Source: Bugula neritina (taxonomy: Eukaryota; Bryozoa; Gymnolaemata; Cheilostomatida; Bugulidae). Taken from it: 64,000 nt of DNA. The stretch is taken from contig OZ037769.1 in the NCBI GenBank assembly GCA_964035545.1, forward strand, positions 11,105,133 through 11,169,132. Reading direction: 5' to 3'. The notes beneath the pieces were generated by a model, which saw only the letters and a list, made by a program, of their open reading frames with translations, had not been told where the DNA came from and did not search any database. Each line of letters starts with the position of its first letter. Position 1 is the first letter of the stretch. Position numbers and translations under genes: made by a program. Below, piece after piece: positions 22,862 to 37,396 of this stretch.

Positions 22862-25800
22862 TCAAGCAGATCTGGGAAATATAGTTGCTAAGGAAACTAT
22901 GATAGATAATACATACAAAACAAAGAATAATCTATCTAAAACCAGTGCTATAGCCCTCCACTCTGCCTTAATCTTGTCTAGTGATTCTTTGTATTTCTGT
23001 TTGCACATTATAGTTTTGAGATATCTTTTTATTTCCTTGATGTCCGTTTCTAGAGTTTGATGCAAGTGTAGAGGTGACATATCAGGTGACAGATCAGCAG
23101 GAGCGGCTGCAGGCGCAGACAGCACCCTGGAAGTCGGCAGCGCTGTCCCATTAGTCTTACAACTACAAGGGTGGCTGTTGGGCACTTCTTTTATCTGGTA
23201 TTTGTTGTATTTCAGCTCTTTGATTCTCATCCTTTTATAGTCTTTGCGAGCTTTCTGGTCTTCTAATTTTATAGCCTCATAGATGTTTTGAGACTTTTCT
23301 TTTGGTATGTAGTTACTCATACATAGGATTCTAGCCAGACTCACTATCACAGTCTAGAAATACAAGAAACCAAGTCTAAAATATTGGCTAGCTCGTAAGT
23401 TTTATATTTAAGAGAGTTAATGTTTTGGAGAAAGAACAAAATGGAGCACTGCTGTACGTTGACATTACTTAGTAATGTTCACATTGCACTACAGTAATAA
23501 CATGTGTTTTACAATTATAATCAGCTAGATTCTTCTGCTATCATGAAAATCAAATCACCTACATGCAAACACACACACTATAAAGCACATCAACACACAG
23601 CAAAACACACCAAAGCACACCAAAGCACAGTAATAACATAAAAACCCACAGCATTGTGTATGACAGTCATTAGAAAACCTAAGCTATAAAAAAACTTGTC
23701 AGGTAAATATAAACCATGCATTTGTGTTTTATATATTTGTAATAATATTTATGCATCTTCCATGTTTGATGCGATTAAATATGAGAGAACGTGTCTTTTT
23801 TATTCAGCTTTTTCTAAACCAGATTTAAACTCCAAATAGTCTTATACATCTACATTAAACATCAAGCAGCTATCTGATTGGCTATTGGCTTTTACAGAAG
23901 AATTCTATTGGTTGTATAACTTTGTAATTAATTAATTCTCTACAAAATTCTATATCTTCCAGATGATCAGCTGAAAAACAGTGAGCTGTGATATGGAGTT
24001 GTCTACCAATGGTAACAAATGACTAGAATACTAATCATATAGTCTTCTAGATTCTGACCTTCCTAAGCCAAGTTGGAACTCTGTTAGTTCTGTCTCCTCT
24101 GAAGTAAAGGTGGATCACTATCACTGCCAGGAAGGTTGAGAGAGTAATCATAATCATGTTGAGACAGTAGTATGCACCTAGAAGTACATTATAGCAATCT
24201 AAACATATGCATAATATAATCATATGCTAATAGTATGTACCGAAACTTATAGAATCAAAGAAAATACGAATCCAGTTCGTGCAATTGTATGAAAAAAACT
24301 TATGCTAAAAATATTGAAAAAAGCGTTGAAATCCCAAAACCAAAGTCAGATTAAATCTGATCAACTCAATGTACCAAGAGCTAAATAATCAGTTTCAAAT
24401 CATGTAACCATCACTGTTTGGGCCCAGGTCTACAGCTTGCCTTATAAAAACCCTTATCAAGACCTTTTACAAGCATCATGACCACCATTGCAAGTGCTGA
24501 TATATTGTCAATAATATTGTGTAATAATATATTACAAACTTTGTTACGTAATAAGTAGTATATGAGAGTATACAAATAGCTTTTGTTACCTATGAGTGGT
24601 ATGGAAGAAGCTGCGGGTGGTGTATTTTCAGTTAGAAGTAATAGTAATAGGAAAAACGCCACAAATATATTCATTCCTAAAATAAACAAATCATAAAATA
24701 TTATAAGTTCACAAAAAGATTACGATCAGGACTAGATTACAAATTCCCCAGTGCAGAAAATTACTTTCCATATGACACTTTTCAACAACCTAATTTTGTG
24801 CATTTTATAAAAGACTGTACATCACAACTTACATGCTTGCCCTATAACTGCTTCAAGTTATTTATTCAAAAATTAGCCTTACTCCTGTTTTTTTCTTTAG
24901 TCTATGCAGGCCATACACATATTTCCTTTTTTTTTCTACACATGAACTTTTTCCACAAGTTGTTTAAGCAAACTTATCATAATATACTCAGATTTACGTA
25001 CATTTACCTTTGCCGAAACTACTATTAGCAGCTAGTTGACAAAACTAGCTAGTTGCACAATACAACCAATGGGTGGTATATTTATCTCCAATATTATGTA
25101 CAGCATTAGTTAAATAGGTAGACATTGACTAACCTAGCTGCATCTTAGCAGGGGACTCTGGAGGTAGCCAGAAGAGCACCATTGTAAGGAGAGATAGCAG
25201 GACACACGGTAATACTAATATGTAACTGTAGAAAGCCACCTACAAACCAGCAACAGCTCATTAACTGAATTTGTCACGTGGAATTCTCACATGTACAGAC
25301 AACTCCTACACAGTTATTGGGTGAGTCAGAATTGAGTTATGCCAGCAGACGGACCTGGTAGAAAGTAGAACTCATTGTCATCATCTATTACGTATACAAA
25401 ATTGAGCTCGTGGAGTAAATATGGTGTAGTTAGTTAGCTTAACCACCAGTAAGTGCGATAAATATATAGTGTATTCAGTTAACTTAAACACCATTGAGCT
25501 AAACTTACTTGTCTCCGGACAACCAAGGTGAAGGTCAAGTCAGGGTATGGCTCCTGGCAACACGGATAGTGAATCACATTTTTCCTTGCTGGATGTCCAA
25601 TCACATCCCATTCGTTACTCGCCACGTAATTGGTTAAATCTATAGCTGGAAGATCCTAAATTAGAACATGTCAGTGAAAGCTTACAGTAAGAGTTGCCTG
25701 TCCTTATGTCTGTGCAAATAAATATTGAGTATAAAAGTAACCTATTGTCAAATTGATGAAGCAATAAGACCTAATTAAAAACTATAAATAAAAGACAGTG

Positions 25801-28800
25801 TATATCAGCATACATTTTGAGTTGGATGTGATATAAGCCAGTTGTTGTTATGAACATCATTACCATGCCTGTTCTTTTTTAATGTAATCATAATTGGCAA
25901 TAGGCAATTGTAGAATTACGAGTACTAACTTCATAAAAATCCAAGTCAATTTTGTTCCCATCCGAAGTCCACACTCCAAACTTCAGATGGCAGATCTGGG
26001 AGTCAAAGGGGAAGTTGGTAATGTCAATAGAGCAGGAGCTTTTGAATATGGCTGGAGGTATCCACAGGACCAGTCCATCACTCTGTATCACAGCCATAGC
26101 ATTCCTTTTCTCATCTAGTCTGTCATCGGCACTGAAAAAGGTCCAATACATTCTAAAGGGTAGCATTACATTATGTGTAGGCCTACTAGTATATTATGTT
26201 GAGTAGATTACATTGCGAACCTGTATTTTGAAATCATGGAGGATATATAGTGGTGCCCGAAGCAACATCAGAAACTTAGACTGAGAACAGCTCAAGAACT
26301 TAGCTTATTATTCCATTTTACTGTAGCACATACTATTACAACAGTAGAATCTGTGCTTAGAGCACAGAAAGAGGGAGGTGGAGTAAGGAAAGATGGGGTA
26401 AGAAATGGTGGGGTAATGGGAAGATGTGGTAAGGAAAGATGGGGTAAAAGGATTTGAGAAGGTTTGACTTGCAACATTGTATTACATTCGTAGTTTATTT
26501 ACTACTTGTTATTGTACGCCTGGTGGATGAGCTAAGATTTTGGAAACAATGACCATATAACATATTGTTGTTCCTAATGAAAGAGGAAAATGTGAAGAAA
26601 ATTGAAAGTTATGCAGCAAGCATCTGGCACTAGAATTGACCCATGGGGGAAACCTTTATCAAACATTGTCTCTTTCGTGGTGATTAGACTTTTTGAATTT
26701 GTACAGATTGTACAGATAAAAGTTTGTAATAATTCGATAAAATAGCTCAGGTAAGGTTAGTTGACATCTTGAAGAAAAGTCCTATCCACAAAACTAGCAA
26801 AACTAGCTGTGACACAAGTCACATAGTTAACCAATCAATCAATCAATAATCTGTTATAAACAAATATATCTATAAAAGGTCGATAATTAGAAGTATCTAC
26901 ATACAAACAATTGAGTCAGCTGGTCGAGTCAATTAGAGAACTAAAATGCAGAACTTGTCATGCTCTTACTTCGACAACAGACAGTATATTTTCTTGCAAT
27001 AGAAAAAAAATATTGGTGATGGGAAGGCTCCCATAACATTTGCTGCTGTACCCCAAACACCCTGTCCTTAGCTCACTCAAGAGACCTTTGCCATCAGGGG
27101 TTCTCACAGGGATGGAGCTATACTCTAAACACACTAAGGTTTTTATTCAGTGTGAGCCCACTGATTAATACAAAGTACTAAATCGATCCTTAACTGTTTT
27201 GCATAATGTATTTTATATGAACTTTGAAGTAGCTTTCAATAAAATAGCAGAAAAAGACAATTCATTATTATTAGTTTAGTTTAAAACTTGGCAGCTAGCT
27301 GATCTCAATATCAAACTATCACTGCTCTCCCTTAATAGACCCTACGCTGTTTGCATTAACTTAGGGTTGTAGTTTCCTTGGATTAACACTGTCCCGTACA
27401 TCAAATGAACAACATATTATTCTCATGTAATTCGGAACATAGTGGATCTAACAAAAAAAGGATTTATAGTCTAGAGTCTTAACTCTAGACTCTATATTCT
27501 ATAGTAATTGGTAATGTCAACTAGGGAGAGCAAGCTGCTATCTGTTCCCCACTAAATATGTGCTGTGGTAGTAAATGGACTTAAAGAAGCTAGCAGGATA
27601 GTGAAACTAAAGACAGTATACATTTTACACTAATAAGAAGATTTTCTTTACGACTAAAATATGTGGTAGGAATAATTATAGCTGGAAATATTGCCCGAGG
27701 CATTTTGGGCAGCTCTAATCAATTCTCACTCTAGTTAGAGAGCATAGCCTTGCGTCACAGCGTAACGGCTCAATAGATCATAAATTCTATCCCAACTAAT
27801 CTAACTAAAAATAAATTAACTAAATGCTTAGAAAATGGAGGCTAGCAGATGGTGGAGACGCACTGTCACTTACTAGTTATATAATACAATGTCTGGTAAC
27901 CATATTTCCTTAGCTGGTACAGCTACAGCCTTCACTCCATCATATTCTGACTCATTCCATGTTAGTAGGTAGTCATGCCACAGCTGCAATGTATTAGCAT
28001 TAGCAGTACATTAACACGTACCTAGTAGCGAAATTTCTCAATTTTTTATGTTTGTTTAAGCTGAAGACCTAAAATTTTGGATTTAAGGTAATATATAAGC
28101 TAAAACAATATATTTTCGTAAACCTTCACTTTGCCATTTTACGGCTTAGGTGTATACTTGCTCTGTCAAGCTGTAAATTTGATTTCAATTTTACAATCAA
28201 AGTGAACTAAATAATGTGATATAACTTATAGCAAAGAAAACTAACTTTGGCCTATATTTATACGTAGACTTTGCACTTTTAAACAAGAAATTAAAAAGTG
28301 ACAGATGAGAATGCATAGACTGACAGCAATTTCTTTCCTCAGAATTTCTTCTAAAAAAAGCTATTGCAATTTAAGACTCCACTATAAGTATATGTATGCT
28401 GGTAAATATATACAAATTTTATTGTCAACCGCCATGCTGTTCGTTGGTTTTATCAATTTTCAAAGAAGTTTTTTTATATTGGTTTAACTAAATAAAAATA
28501 ATAATGTTACTGAAATATGATCAACCTACTAGACTTTACAGTAAAGTATACAAGCTTTATTTTTTATAATTTCTCTAGCTCTGTTATAGTAGCAGCAACC
28601 AAAATTGAGATGTTAATCTTTGTTTCAGGTTTATTACTCATGCACAAATTTATGTCTTACTTCGGCTGGCTCTTCAGGGTGTTCCCAACTGTGCTTCACA
28701 ATATATTATGGTAATAGCTTGTAATACTATAGTTCAAGTGTTAAGTAAACTCTTAAATTGTTATTGCAATATCAGCAGTCATCAAAATTTTTAATAGATT

Positions 28801-31800
28801 TAGGTTTAGAGTGCAAATTGCATTCTTATATAATTCATCTAATTTTCTCACAATTTAATATGGTTATCAGAATAGATGCAAGACGTAGACAAATCAATAG
28901 AAAAGTTGAGTACAAGTGATTGTTGACCAGGTTTAACTTCTATTTTCATCATATAATAACTCTAATGTTACTATTTATTAAAATTAGCATGAAGAAAATA
29001 ACTGCTGATCTGTTATAATTACTTATATGCCTCACTATATAACCAAGACTGCCTGTATAACAATATAAATGATTATATGCTTGCACTTGCATATAATATT
29101 CTGAGGGTAAATTTAAATGCACTTACAATTTGGAACTGAGAGTGTATATACAGTATATTTACATAATATTATTATTGCAGATGTATTATATACTTACTTA
29201 CATCACAATTGTGTAACATAATATTATTATACAGATGTATATGTACTTACATAATTTAAGTGTGTAACCTACAAATGCTATATGTAACAAGTTATATAAC
29301 AAGTATGTAAAGTACAGATGTATGTATACATACAACGTATACATATACACATGTATGTACTTACATAACGAGACCAGGTACTGATTGTCAACACTTGGTT
29401 CTTCTCGTCCAACTTCATAATCTGGATCAGTGCCAGACCAAAGTCCACTATCACCGGCTGTGAAATATTCTTAACCGGTCGGCCAACCACTCCGGCCAGT
29501 CTGTAGGTATCTATAAGGTCTTTGATTAATCTCTTCTCAGCTGACAAAGCTAAGGAACCTACCAACATTGTATTGTATTTCATTACATTGAAATAGAACG
29601 AATATTATGTAATTGCAACTAAAAATTTACATTTTTCCGTAATTATTCTAAGAAATTTTTAATTTTCTGTGGTAATGAATATTAGAAAATAAATTACAAT
29701 GAGTTGAAAGGTTTGCAGTTATGGTGATCAATAGCTCTGGTAACGGAGGACTGCATAATGTGTTGTGTAAATAAGATAATGAATGATTGAGACTTTTCCT
29801 CGGGCTTGAGCACTGCATTCACTAGCAACTCAACATAATATCTCGACACAATAACAAATAGCCACAAGAAAATAAGATGAAAAAGAATTGCATAGGGATT
29901 ATACTTATTCCTATGCATATTATTGTGATTGCTTTCCAAAACCTATAAGTGTATTATTTGTGCTACATATACAGCTGTCTATATGCTAATTCGCCATCGA
30001 AGAGTTTTCTTTCTTTTTTAGTTTACTTCTTTGGTCATTTAAAAGAACTGAAATTCCCCCTACACAAGCTAAAGTTGACTGAAAATCGTGAAGGTATAAA
30101 GGCAACTTAAGGCTACTATCGTACTGCTGAGAGCTTTTGCCTAATTAGATTCTTTAGAAATGAATAATATAACATAATTGGAATTGTAAAGAGGTAAAGA
30201 GGTTACTGACTTGCTGCCTCAATAGTTTGATGTAAGTACACGTTGAGTCTTTATCATCACAATAATGACTTGTTTCAGAAGTTAAATAACTAATTACGCA
30301 ATGCAACTAGTTTTGTCATTAATGTGAACTGTAAATTACACGGTGTGAAGAATACTGAATCCTGGATGATTAGGTAATCTTCAGCAGTTATCCTACTCAC
30401 AGGACAAGATCCAGAGTTTTTATAAAACTTACTTTAAGGTTATATAGAGTATAACAATATGGTAATTTTTTGTTTTGTTAGCAAGTGCAAGAAGCGTAGA
30501 AATATTACGATATGCTACTGGAAGTTAAGAGCATTGAATCTAGTCCTCTTAGTAAGAATATATTCATTTTCTTATAGCCTATATTGAGTAGTTTTAAGCA
30601 GCATTTTAAATATAAAGTCACCAGATTTTCCTTCTTATCAATTCTACAATGCTAAATGTATAGTGCAAATATTTTTTAACTTTCAGCAACAGGGCTTTTC
30701 TTCTAGAGAATGAGGATGCATAGTGCGAGACTGTAAATATTGCAAAGCAAGAGAATTCAAGGAAAATCAATGACAATCGAGTTAAAAGAACAACTACTGC
30801 ATATCAGTAGTAGACTCAAACACACATCTATGAATTCTCTAGCTTATAATAAAGTTAGTGAAAATCAATGTTAAACTTTGCTTAAATTCAAATTGATAAC
30901 CTTGAAAAATGACAGTTGAGTGGTTCTGGTTTCGAGGTGGCCCCGGCGTAACTACTGCATGCTACAAGTGACTACCACCACCAATAAACTATAATCGCTC
31001 CTGCTACGAGTGACTCATAAACTACAGTTTAATATTTGTATAGCTTTCTGCATAAATCTAGTAATTTTCAAAATCACATCAGCTCACTAAAACAAGAAAT
31101 ATAGGTCATCTAGCGTGGGTGGAGATTATAGGATATATATTTAGCATATGATTGGATTTAGAGTGCATGTATTACCACTAATCCATGTTTTCAGGAGTAT
31201 TAGTTTTTCACCTGCATATAATCAATGACCATCATTGTCATTAGAGGCTTAAACACACTCATGTCAACAGCTTGTATTCTTGTGATGGAATTGCCTGAAC
31301 AATAGTTTTGCTATGACACTGATAAAATGACATCAAGTGTATTACACAATAGATCAATTCTTCAAGTGTAGTCTGCATTTTCTTCTACTCGTCAAGCTGA
31401 AAAACTTTGAAACCTTGATTTATTTTTCCAATACTGAAAACAGTTATTTGAGAAAGTTACTGATACACTTTTTAGTAGTGACAACTTGTAATAAAAAGCT
31501 GATTGGATTAATTTGATTAGTGTGTTGATGTCAGATGTAGGATTTCAACGCTTAATTAGCAATCGCCAATGAGTACCTCAGCACCTCATCAAATGACAAA
31601 GTCATTGTGCTTTCAAGTATTTAATGTTAGACTTCTCCTTTGACAACAAAAACAAAAATGCATAAATAAGAGATCACAAAAAATATGCAGAGCTTTGAGC
31701 TGTTAGGAAGCACAGCTCACTATTATCATGTTTTACTCAATAAATAAATACTAATTAATGCAAAACTGGTTTTGTTAAAAATAACCAATTAATTTTGACA

Positions 31801-33588
31801 GCTAGCTAGTTATTATTTTAGTAAACCTTATATAAAGTATCACTAACCTGTTAGTAACAAGAAATACAATTTTACGTATTGCCATATGAAACAGTTCTTC
31901 ATTTTACTAAGTTATTCCCTACAATATTGTAGCTAAATTGAGAAATTGCTAGAGCTGTGAAGAAGTGCTAGTGCTGTCAAGTAAAAAGAAGCAGCTTCTG
32001 CTGCTCAGTATCAAGAACAAGTCAGTTGTAGGTAAATTTTTTACGATCAACGACTCTCAAGTGGCTAATCAATCTAATATACAGTAATTGAGTAAGATTA
32101 TAGGCAGCAAATGATTATTTGTCTATACAAGTATAAGTGCTGCTTTAGACATTGGTTTAAAAAATCTGATGTTTACTCTGACTCTAGTGTATATTTGTGT
32201 AGTATCTCTGTACCTGTACCTGATACCTGTATTGCATCTACCTGTATTTTGTATTGCATCTCAAACTTAATACTTGCAACAACTCAAAATGGGTGAGTAA
32301 ATCGAATGAAATAAGTATTTTGGTTTGTCTACAGAACAATTATATTTCAGGGTGTTTTGCCCACTTCAACAAATAAAATAGAAAGTTTGAAAATTTAGTT
32401 TGAGTCTATGATTATTATAGTAAATGCCTAATTCCCAAAGGCTAAATGCTACCCTAAGACCTGTTAGATACGGGATTATATCTCATCCCCACCGAGACTG
32501 GTGCCTGCGGGCAGACGACCAGTATCACTTAGAGAGGGAAAGTTTTTTGTTTACTATTGACTGTATGCATAAAGTTAATTTATCACCACCATCACCATAG
32601 CGTGCTGCAGTGAAATATACTCTCGATACTTCAAACTATATGGTTAGATGCACGTAAATGACTGGAGTTGCAGTTTCCAAAAGCTAATCACTTCAAAATA
32701 TATAGAAACTCTTCCTTGTTTCTATTAAGCATGCTTAGAAATATAAAAAAACATTTACAGAACTGCATCATGTATAAACTTTTCATAAGCAGAATGTTTA
32801 ACCGCCCTTCAAAGTGTGGGTGTATATATTCATTCAGCAGATAATATTAGGCATTTCCAGTTAAACTGGAGGCGTTTGATCATATTTCAAGTCTACATTG
32901 TTAGATTCAGCTTGTTTACTCAAATATTTAACACTTAGTGTACATATCAAAGTGGGTCAGCTTGCTGTTTCACAAAAATCCATAACGGCAGCATTTTGGA
33001 TTAAGTTTAGGAAGAGGCTAGGTGGGCAGCATTTGTCTGAAGTCACATAACATAATATATATTACATAACGTATATACTAATATATAATATACAGTAATA
33101 TATGATATGTAATAATATATTAAATACTACTATATAATATATACAACATATAATAATATAATAAGATATAATCTATAACAGCAACTAAAATTTATTTCTG
33201 GTCACTTAAGGTTTTTAAATTTTACAGTTTGGCTGTTGCAACTGAATTGGTGCATGCAAAGTTTAAAATCTAGTTCATTTGAAAAAAAATTAAATGTAAA
33301 AAGAGTCATTTAAAATTTGTATTAAGCTGAAATTTTAAACTCTAATATCAAATGTTATGCATTTTTCAGAGATATTACTAGCCAATGGAAAGCCAAGATT
33401 ATTTAAATAAGTTTCAAGTAGTTTAAGAGAAGTTTCTTTTGTATTACACGTTCTCAGTTACTTAGAAGTTGTTTACTTTCCAGATTTAGTTTATGAGCTT
33501 ACTCACCTATATCTGGGGCAGGTGCTGCCGAACTACCAATAAATGAGATAAACAACAGCAGCATAAATGCAGATGCTACTGGCCCCAT
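22862..33588 (-). CDS. Nicotinic acetylcholine receptor alpha-type subunit with anion-channel-like pore (nine exons)
   Basis: Cys-loop ligand-gated channel subunit of the plasma membrane. Exons on the minus strand: 33588-33507, 29549-29365, 27983-27874, 26131-25930, 25655-25509, 25239-25134, 24676-24590, 24177-24059, 23353-22862; all phases join, total 1530 nt, 509 aa. Signal peptide about 1-22. The ligand domain has AEKRLIKDL, WLPDIVLYNYADD, Cys-loop C159-C173 around FPFD, loop-B Trp180, and vicinal Cys225-Cys226 in YPCCQEPY, which marks an ACh-binding alpha subunit. TM1 about 245-266, TM2 about 274-297, TM3 about 309-332, a cytoplasmic loop of about 150 residues, TM4 about 482-505. Before TM2 the usual G-E-K is P-A-K (272-274), the anion-type signature. 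The 110-bp third exon has the boundaries I recall for vertebrate exon 4. The first intron is about 4 kb. The gene appears intact. Confidence 0.92.
26366..26450. repeat. Purine-rich imperfect repeat in a receptor intron
   Basis: GTAAGGAAAGATGGGGTAA occurs twice with intervening GGTGGGGTAATGGGAAGATG variants, giving a G/A-rich tract on the plus strand just upstream (in gene sense) of the Cys-loop exon. Confidence 0.6.
27468..27491. repeat. Perfect 10-bp inverted repeat
   Basis: AGTCTAGAGT, a 4-nt loop, then ACTCTAGACT, within an intron of the nicotinic receptor gene. No function is evident. Confidence 0.7.
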
Positions 33589-36500
33589 TCTGAGGCAGCA
33601 TAAGCCACAGACCACCCTACTCTGCATCTCCCAATCTGCTCCTCATAATTAAATAAAAACTCTTTTGCAAGTCTTACAGATTCAACTTTAAGCAATTATA
33701 GGCGACAAATTAAGGAGCACCTTCTACTTGAATGCAGCACATGTGTATAGTGCTCAATGCTGTGTGTGTGTGTCCAGTGACTGTCTTTGCTATAATAGCT
33801 TAGTGGATATACCACATATACTATCATTGATTTTGTAGCTAAATAGTTGTATCAGTTATCCAATTCTGTACATAAAGATGTTATCTAGAAAGAAGGCACA
33901 CAAGGCTAGCTTATTTAGTGCCTAGGAAGAAGGTGTAAATAAAGAATTACTAGTTCAAAGCCTATAAATAGACTTGATAGAGAAATTGTATGACAACTTT
34001 TATTGACAAAGTGGCCATCGCTATCCCAGCATTGATTATTAGCGCCAAAACTGCAAAGGCATAAAATTATAATTTCCTAAAGCTTCTTTATTACTTCATC
34101 TGATATGCAAATACAGCAGTAGATATGTCAACTCTATCTGTTTGACAAATATTTAAAAAAACACACAAGCCGTAATCTTATTAAACTGCATTATATGCTC
34201 TGTTACTTGTTCCCATCTACTTGTAGTGTATGCAAACTGCTATTTCATTAAATTACTGTAAACAGTTTAGCTGACTGCTATATAATGTCAGTGTGAAACA
34301 AAAGTCACTGGTCTAATTGCTTCATATGGAAGCTTCTAGAAAATATTACTCAGATGAGGCAGTAATTGTGCTTCCTCAAAAATTAATTTAGAATATTTTA
34401 CATTTATAGCTGCATTTGTTATACTTAACTCTATTTACTATGTTTAACTCAATTTGTTATATCTATGATCTGTATTTGAAATTATTAGATCATTAGTCAA
34501 TTACTTTTGTATAGTAGTTTTAACCACAAAGATTAGAAATGAAGCCTTGAAAATAAAATGAACAATTATGCTATGCATGATGGAAAATGGCTTGTTTGTT
34601 ATTATATATTGGTCTCTATGGTAACACAAACTATACACATTTTATAAATATATTTCTTACAACAATTTGTAAAAAATTAGCCAACACAAATGCGTCAAAT
34701 AAATTTTATTAATAATGTTTTTTGAACCAAATCTGATTGTAGCAACGGATTTTACTATTTACATCCAGCAATAATTGAAGAAAATTATTTTAAATTACTG
34801 ATATATAGAAGGTGTATAAACTTGACAAAAATGTATTAATGTGAATTGACAATACAAACTTTTGTAATATTTTTATAGCTCCTAATAATTTTATCTTATA
34901 ATAATTTTAGTAGCTTAAGTCTCCACTGGCACTTCTTAACCACTGAAAGGTTTGCCAATCAAGATTTACAGCTAGGAAAGGCAAATCTAAAGAACTGAGA
35001 ATATAAATTATCTCCGTAACTACTTGAAACTTATTTAAATAAAATGAAGCGGTACTATTTACTGAGCATAACCAGTGTGAGCCAATGCTCTTGGATGCAT
35101 GCAGGTAAAATCTACTTTTTTTTGCATTTGGTTTTATTAATCTTGAGTGAGAAACAAAATTTATAGCTACAATACCTATACAGTTTTTGAATGTTGCACT
35201 CACATTATGCTGTAGAGGCTAGTTAGCTTATAGACATGGGGCCTATAAAACATGAACGAATCTTTTCATAGAATATAGGCCGATTGTAGAAAGAGAATTA
35301 CCTGTCCCAACCTACTGCCAAATTTTAATAAATATTTATCACTTAAACAAAACCTAGACCCATAAAATATATTACCATTGAACATTGAATGAAATATAAC
35401 TATTTAGTATTGTTTCAATAAAGACTTAAACACACTGTACATCTTTAATCTTAGCAGATTAACTCACAAGTGTTACAAACTAAATATTATTATGTCGCCA
35501 ACACAACGATTAGAGCAGAAAGAAATCTAAAGAGAAGATAACTTCACACAATAAACAACTAAAATGGTTTTTGTACATCTGTGAAGTGCTAACACAAAGC
35601 AGTAGCAACAAAATTTTGAAATAAATGCTTTTTAATGAGATCCATGCAATTTAAAATTATATGAAAGAGAATCGGGCAGGAACAAAAATATGTTTTTGTA
35701 AAGTAAAGATATTTAAATAGATAAAACTGTTGCCAGCAATGTTTTCACTATTTTCATTGCAAGCCACGAATGTTAAAATTAGCATTCAACCCTTTTTTAT
35801 AGTTGTTGGCATTAATTTAAACAATAAAATATTACATCAGCATATTTACATTATAATGCATTACTACAGTAAATTAAATTGCAGTAGTGAGCAATAAACA
35901 TTGTGTTAATCTTGCTAATGGTTAGCAACATAAAATTATATACATGTTTGTAAATTACTACAGTATAGAAGCAATGGGAGCTTAGTGAGCAATAAACATT
36001 GTGTTTCACAATTATATTTTACTTACCAAAGTGTGTTATCTTGTGCCATATATATCCAACCAGAACACCAGTACAAGTATACATGCAACAAATATATATA
36101 ACGATAATGAAATATCTATATATACTCTAATATAATATATATGTACCATAATATTATATATATATATATATATATAGGTATATATATATATATATGTACT
36201 AAAATATATATGTACTAAAACATATGTGTATTATATAATATATATGTACTATAATATATATTATGTACTATAACATATGTGTATTATATAATATATGTGT
36301 ACTATAATATATATTTACTGCTTAATTATAAGCTTTCTGTTCTAAACAGAAAATCACATGTTAGTTATAACTAAGCGTTGATGTTGCAGTGTCAATATTT
36401 TATGTCCGAACTAAGATGGTGTAGCTTGATGATCCTCACAGGAATGATTCCAAAGGCTTTAATGTAATCAAACATTTGAAAATAACCTGACACGCTGTAT

Positions 36501-37130
36501 ACAGTTAAGAAGTTGTAGTTCAAATTTACAATCCAAATTATTGTACAACTTGCGAATAAAAATACGCAACTAGAGTTGATAGCAAAATATAAATAGTCAA
36601 ATATGTATATTTCCTCTAAGAGATGCCAATAGACAGAGTTTCCTCATATTTTTGTCATATAGGTTTGGGCTATATAAGAAACCAACCAAACTATTCTACT
36701 AATAGACAAAATTACTGAAAACTTTACACTATAAGATCTCAGACTTGGAGCGCCAGAATTGCTATGGGATGGAATCCGGTATATCAAATCTAGCATTTTT
36801 CAGCATAGTACGCAGTAGTATACATCACGGTTACTTAATACTGTGTATTTTTATGTAAGCTATGAAGTTTAGCTCCTCTCTAATTGTTTGGTGCCGAGAC
36901 TTGGAGTTTTGAAATAATATGTTTTAGTTTGAAGTTTGGACTGACAACTTCTCATGCCAATAGTATTTCCTAGGAGTAGCTAAACTATAAGTTAAAAAAC
37001 TACGCCTACCTGAGTTTCTAGTAACTGTTTTATTTTTATACGTATTTTCACGATGAATTGGGAAAAGAGCCATTGAATTGTTAGCATGCTGGATCATAGT
37101 GTTTGATGTATAACACTGTACTGCTGATGT
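33589..37130. other. Gene-poor AT-rich region upstream of the nicotinic receptor gene
   Basis: Its left edge should hold the receptor promoter and 5' UTR. A block of TA-rich, loosely repeated ATATGTACTATAATATATA-type sequence lies at 36100-36315. Chance open frames, such as one of 98 codons near 34907-35203, show no recognisable domain. No gene is called. Confidence 0.5.
36100..36315. repeat. TA-rich imperfect tandem repeat
   Basis: Repeated TATATGTACTA(T/A)AATATATA-like units with embedded pure TA runs. Confidence 0.7.
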
Positions 37131-37232
37131 TCACTCACTCACTCACTCACTCACTCTTTCACTCACTCTTTCACTCACTCACTCACTCACTCACTCACTC
37201 ACTCACTCACTTACTCACACACACACACACAT
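37131..37232. repeat. (ACTC)n microsatellite followed by (CA)n
   Basis: ACTC tetranucleotides with two CTTTC interruptions, then a short run of CA dinucleotides. Confidence 0.95.
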
Positions 37233-37396
37233 ACTAAAATTAATGTCTATTATTAAGGCATTACTGTTTTTACCCTACACAAATCCGTGAAAAGTGAGCT
37301 ATTATTCCAGATAATTCATAGTAGATATTATAGCTACTATAAGCATGTTAACTATTTAGCAATCAAAATAAAAAATAGTGTCTAACTGGGAAGCCT

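Noticed and set aside
29694..29939. 81-codon minus-strand frame with a hydrophobic stretch in nicotinic receptor intron 1
   Set aside because: One hydrophobic segment in AT-rich DNA is expected by chance; it lacks splice context and any family resemblance.
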